Positions 5,525 through 7,186 of a stretch of 7,186 nucleotides of DNA are shown here, in pieces. Source of the stretch: JBBQNJ01 sp038329845 (lineage in GTDB: Bacteria; Planctomycetota; Phycisphaerae; Tepidisphaerales; Tepidisphaeraceae). Within the stretch, counting starts at the first letter, position 1, and each line of letters starts with the position of its first letter. Under the pieces are notes generated by a model. That model ran no database searches. It was not told the DNA's origin and saw nothing but the letters and a program-made list of their open reading frames with translations. The position numbers and the translations under genes are program-made. The stretch spans positions 1 to 7,186 of the forward strand of contig JBBQNJ010000122.1 of the NCBI GenBank assembly GCA_038329845.1, in the 5' to 3' direction.

Positions 5525-5821
5525 ATGCCCGACATCGACTTTTTCAACTTCTTCCGCTGGACCCTGGCCACCGTGGTGACCATTTACGCGACGATCATCA
5601 CCGCCCAGTCGCTGTGGGGCTGGTATCTGACCCTCGCCGGGCCGGACAAGTACATCGCCCTGGCCCGCCGCTATATCCTGGTGCAGGGCCTGCGGCTGCG
5701 GGTCAAAACCTTCTGGGGCGATGTGCTGATCTGCCTGCTGTTGTGCGCGGCGTTCGGGCTGCTGTGGCGGGCTCACGCGATCCTCGATGGGATCGCGCAA
5801 CTGAACGGGAGATTGCGATGA
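5525..5821 (+). CDS. Small two-helix membrane protein, unknown function
   Basis: A 98-aa product with two clear hydrophobic helices at about residues 12-34 (TLATVVTIYATIITAQSLWG region) and 64-82 (GDVLICLLLCAAFGLLW). They flank a basic loop (ARRYILVQGLRLRVKTF), so the loop is probably cytoplasmic by the positive-inside rule. It has no signal peptide cleavage motif. The start ATG lies 15 nt after yggS with a GGGGG run as a weak ribosome site, and the stop overlaps the next start (ATGA at 5818-5821), indicating translational coupling. yggS is often followed by yggT in other bacteria, but the YggT signature (R-x-I-L-SWF, NP, P..PIRR) is absent. I do not recognise the family. The gene is real with good confidence; its role may be linked to the tail-anchored protein downstream. 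Confidence 0.5.
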   Translation: MPDIDFFNFFRWTLATVVTIYATIITAQSLWGWYLTLAGPDKYIALARRYILVQGLRLRVKTFWGDVLICLLLCAAFGLLWRAHAILDGIAQLNGRLR

Positions 5822-6903
5822 GCGGCGAGGAAAAAAATTCCGCGAAGCTGCTACCCCCTCCTCCCTCTCCCTCCTCCGCCCCCCGCCCCCGCCCCGGCCC
5901 CGGCCCGGGCCGCGCCGCGGGGTCGGATGACGCGACGACCGCAGCGCCGGCCGGTGCCCTGGCCGAGCGCCCTCCCTCCGGCCCCGGCCCCGCCGTGGGA
6001 TCGGATGCCGCGACGACCGCAGCGCCGGCCGGTGCCTTGGCCCATCGCTCTCCCTCCGCCCCCGGCCCCGCCGCTCCCCATGCCACCCGGCAATCCGCGG
6101 CGGTGCGGCAACTGTCGGAACTGCCTCGCGATGAACTCGAAACGCTCGCCGAGTCGTTCGGCGTCGATCCCGATCGCCACAAGTCACCGCAGGAACTCGT
6201 CGCCGCGATCTACGACCGCCGGCAGTTGATCGCCGCGATGGACCGCGCGGCCATGCTCGATGTGGTGCGCTGGGGCCGGCGGCCGGTGACGATCAACGCC
6301 ACCAAGGAGCAGATCGCCCAGGAGATCGCCCGCATCCGCTCGATGAAGTTTTCCGGGCTGTCCCAGCGGGGTCTGCTGACGTTGGCCCAGCTTCGCGGCG
6401 TGGAAGTCCAAACGTCCGACCCGGTGCCGCAACTGGTCCGCCAGCTCAAGCGCCAGGAGGGTCTTTTCGCCCGCCTCGGCCGCAAACGGCGGGCGTTTCT
6501 CGGCAAGATCGTCTCGGGAATGATCGGCGATGGCGGCGGCGACGACGGGGGAGGATACCAGTTTCTCCCTCCCTCCGGCGGCACCGGCGGTGCGGGGGGG
6601 GCGGGCAGCCGGGGGGGGCCGGGCAGCATCAAGGATGACATCGAGGAGTCCGGGCTGATCGGCGGGATCGCCGGTCGGATCAAGAAGAGCGCTGACAGTT
6701 ATCTGAATCTAAAGCTCGATGAGATCGAGGCCCGGATCGACCGCAAGCTCGACGAGATCGACCGCCGGCTTGCCGAGTGGCGCGACAAGGAGATCGCCAA
6801 CCGCCTCCGCATCCTCAAGATCACCCTCTGGGCCAGCGTGGTGGTGGCCCTGGTCTCGCTGATCTACACCTATGTGCAGGTGTACTTCGTCGCCCCGCGA
6901 TAG
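5818..6903 (+). CDS. Tail-anchored protein, SAP/Rho-N-like segments
   Basis: A 361-aa product, unrecognised as a whole. In order: a Pro/Ala/Gly-rich disordered N-terminus (1-95) with a 26-residue tandem duplication (36-87); a helical segment LSELPRDELETLAESFGV, then KSPQELVAAI (99-131), resembling SAP or Rho N-terminal helix-extension-helix folds; a conserved-looking block with RWGRRPVTI and KEQIAQEIARIRSMKF (151-178); a second SAP-like segment GLSQRGLLTLAQLRGVEV followed by PVPQLVRQL (180-210); a basic patch (211-229); a Gly-rich linker (238-270); a charged amphipathic or coiled-coil helix with LDEIEARIDRK and LDEIDRRLAEW (300-321); and one C-terminal membrane helix (about 336-357) with a short tail. 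This predicts a cytoplasmic body anchored to the inner membrane. ATG at 5818 overlaps the previous stop and has GGGAG 6 nt upstream; an in-frame start at 5614 would lie inside the preceding gene. Nucleic-acid binding is possible given the SAP-like segments but unproven. Confidence 0.5.
   Translation: MSGEEKNSAKLLPPPPSPSSAPRPRPGPGPGRAAGSDDATTAAPAGALAERPPSGPGPAVGSDAATTAAPAGALAHRSPSAPGPAAPHATRQSAAVRQLSELPRDELETLAESFGVDPDRHKSPQELVAAIYDRRQLIAAMDRAAMLDVVRWGRRPVTINATKEQIAQEIARIRSMKFSGLSQRGLLTLAQLRGVEVQTSDPVPQLVRQLKRQEGLFARLGRKRRAFLGKIVSGMIGDGGGDDGGGYQFLPPSGGTGGAGGAGSRGGPGSIKDDIEESGLIGGIAGRIKKSADSYLNLKLDEIEARIDRKLDEIDRRLAEWRDKEIANRLRILKITLWASVVVALVSLIYTYVQVYFVAPR
5923..6078 (+). repeat. 78-bp in-frame tandem duplication
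   Basis: Two consecutive 78-bp units (5923-6000, 6001-6078) share long stretches such as GCGACGACCGCAGCGCCGGC. They encode two 26-residue copies starting SDDATTAAPAGALA and SDAATTAAPAGALA. The phase is kept, so the duplication only lengthens the disordered N-terminus of the tail-anchored protein. Confidence 0.5.
6594..6623 (+). repeat. Poly-G tracts inside the coding region
   Basis: Two runs of eight G (6594-6601 and 6611-6618) with GGG at 6603-6605 and 6621-6623. They encode the Gly-rich linker before the coiled coil. The runs are slippage-prone and fit a G-quadruplex pattern. A one-base change would put the membrane anchor out of frame. Confidence 0.5.
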
Positions 6904-6951
6904 GGCGGGAAGGCACAAAGGATGCGGCTGCGACGTGGGCGAAGGTGCCGC

Positions 6952-6975
6952 GTTAGCCCGAAGCGCCAGCGAGGG
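6952..6975 (+). repeat. 24-bp dispersed repeat, second copy
   Basis: Identical over 24 bp to 1919-1942 (core TTAGCCCGAAGCGCCAGCGA). It is the same family as the repeat cluster after gene 1, and also lies just after a plus-strand stop codon. Confidence 0.5.
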
Positions 6976-6997
6976 GACATCTCACTCACGCGAAGAA

Positions 6998-7029
6998 TTC
7001 ACCCCGAAGCGGCGAAGAAACACGAAGGG
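6998..7029 (+). repeat. TTCACC..CGAAG..CACGAAG dispersed repeat, copy 2
   Basis: Matches the repeat at 4314-4345 with a 1-nt spacing difference. Its tail continues with a degenerate GAAGGGAAAGACGAAG. Confidence 0.5.
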
Positions 7030-7049
7030 AAAGACGAAGAAATCCCGGC

Positions 7050-7186
7050 TCATGTTCCCTCGCTGCTGTTTGTTCTTAACATCGCCCCGAGGAACTCGAC
7101 GGTGACGGCCTTGATGTTGTGCGACCACTCGAAAATCGCCACATATTGCGCCAGGTATTTCTTGGACACGCCCCGGAACGTCCGCA
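7050..7186 (-). CDS. Transposase C-terminus, IS1595-like, partial
   Basis: A minus-strand frame enters from the right edge and ends at a TGA (7050-7052), giving 44 residues. The segment TFRGVSKKYLAQYVAIFEW, followed by SHN and VTVEFLGAML, closely resembles the C-terminal end of ISXO2/IS1595-family DDE transposases, which catalyse cut-and-paste or copy-type movement of the element. Only the tail is present, so catalytic residues cannot be checked and it cannot be said whether the element is intact. The last residues (RTNSSEGT) do not look like conserved family sequence. The family call is moderately sure; the coding direction is well supported by the protein motif. Confidence 0.6.
   Translation of the reverse strand, partial: RTFRGVSKKYLAQYVAIFEWSHNIKAVTVEFLGAMLRTNSSEGT

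Larger units (their letters stand above)
6904..7049. other. Intergenic region with dispersed repeats
   Basis: About 146 bp between the tail-anchored protein and the transposase fragment. It holds a TTAGCCCGAAGCGCC repeat (6952-6975) and a TTCACC..CACGAAG repeat (6998-7029). It should also include or border the end of the insertion sequence, but no terminal inverted repeat could be assigned. No convincing terminator is seen. Confidence 0.5.

Noticed and set aside
5525..5821. YggT assignment for the 98-aa membrane protein
   Set aside because: Tempting because yggT often follows yggS, but the YggT signature residues are absent.
4976..6187. Minus-strand open frame of 403 codons opposite the yggS operon
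   Set aside because: Low-complexity Arg/Gly/His composition and opposite to three genes with matched starts, overlaps and motifs.
6872..7105. Small frame containing LARSASEG
   Set aside because: The peptide is produced by the dispersed DNA repeat; no start signal or conserved domain.

Overview
The window is high-GC DNA that most resembles a planctomycete-type chromosome (possibly Phycisphaerae). This rests on recurrent dispersed motifs of a kind I associate with planctomycete genomes (the TTAGCCCGAAGCGCC repeat, the TTCACC..CGAAG..CACGAAG repeat, the TTCATCGGCGTTCATCGGCG repeat), on a HEAT-like segment of planctomycete style, and on a TatC with an enlarged periplasmic loop. The lineage is an inference and was not tested by search.

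Layout. (1) Bases 1-1845 (+) hold the 3' part of a large protein of unknown function. Its frame is open to the left edge, and it has a HEAT-like segment and three Pro/Ser/Thr-rich linkers encoded by C/T-rich near-repeats. (2) Bases 1846-2110 hold a cluster of dispersed repeats and a 154-bp diverged copy of part of gene 1. The 3' end and stop codon of tatC lie inside this copy. (3) Bases 2084-3124 (-) encode TatC of the twin-arginine translocase, with an insertion of about 75-80 residues between membrane helices 3 and 4. (4) Bases 3576-4178 (-) encode leucyl/phenylalanyl-tRNA-protein transferase (Aat). It is flanked by two direct copies of a 108-bp repeat about 90% identical. Both tatC and aat have a TACAAT box 8-9 nt before the start codon and no Shine-Dalgarno sequence, which suggests leaderless mRNAs. 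(5) Bases 4568-6903 (+) form a probable three-gene operon: dyad symmetries, a TATAAT box and a strong Shine-Dalgarno precede yggS (PLP homeostasis protein, TTG start). A 98-aa two-helix membrane protein and a 361-aa tail-anchored protein with SAP/Rho-N-like segments follow. (6) The right edge carries further dispersed repeats and the C-terminal end of an IS1595-like transposase on the minus strand, cut by the window edge.

How the parts fit. tatC and aat (protein export and N-degron tagging) are housekeeping genes, each with its own apparent promoter. The yggS operon is the most interesting unit: a conserved PLP-handling protein coupled tightly (15-nt gap, then an ATGA overlap) to two membrane proteins of unknown function. 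The rest of the novelty is genome texture: in-frame low-complexity tracts, poly-G runs, a 78-bp coding duplication and several dispersed repeat families. I saw no CRISPR array, tRNA, rRNA or recognisable defence system.
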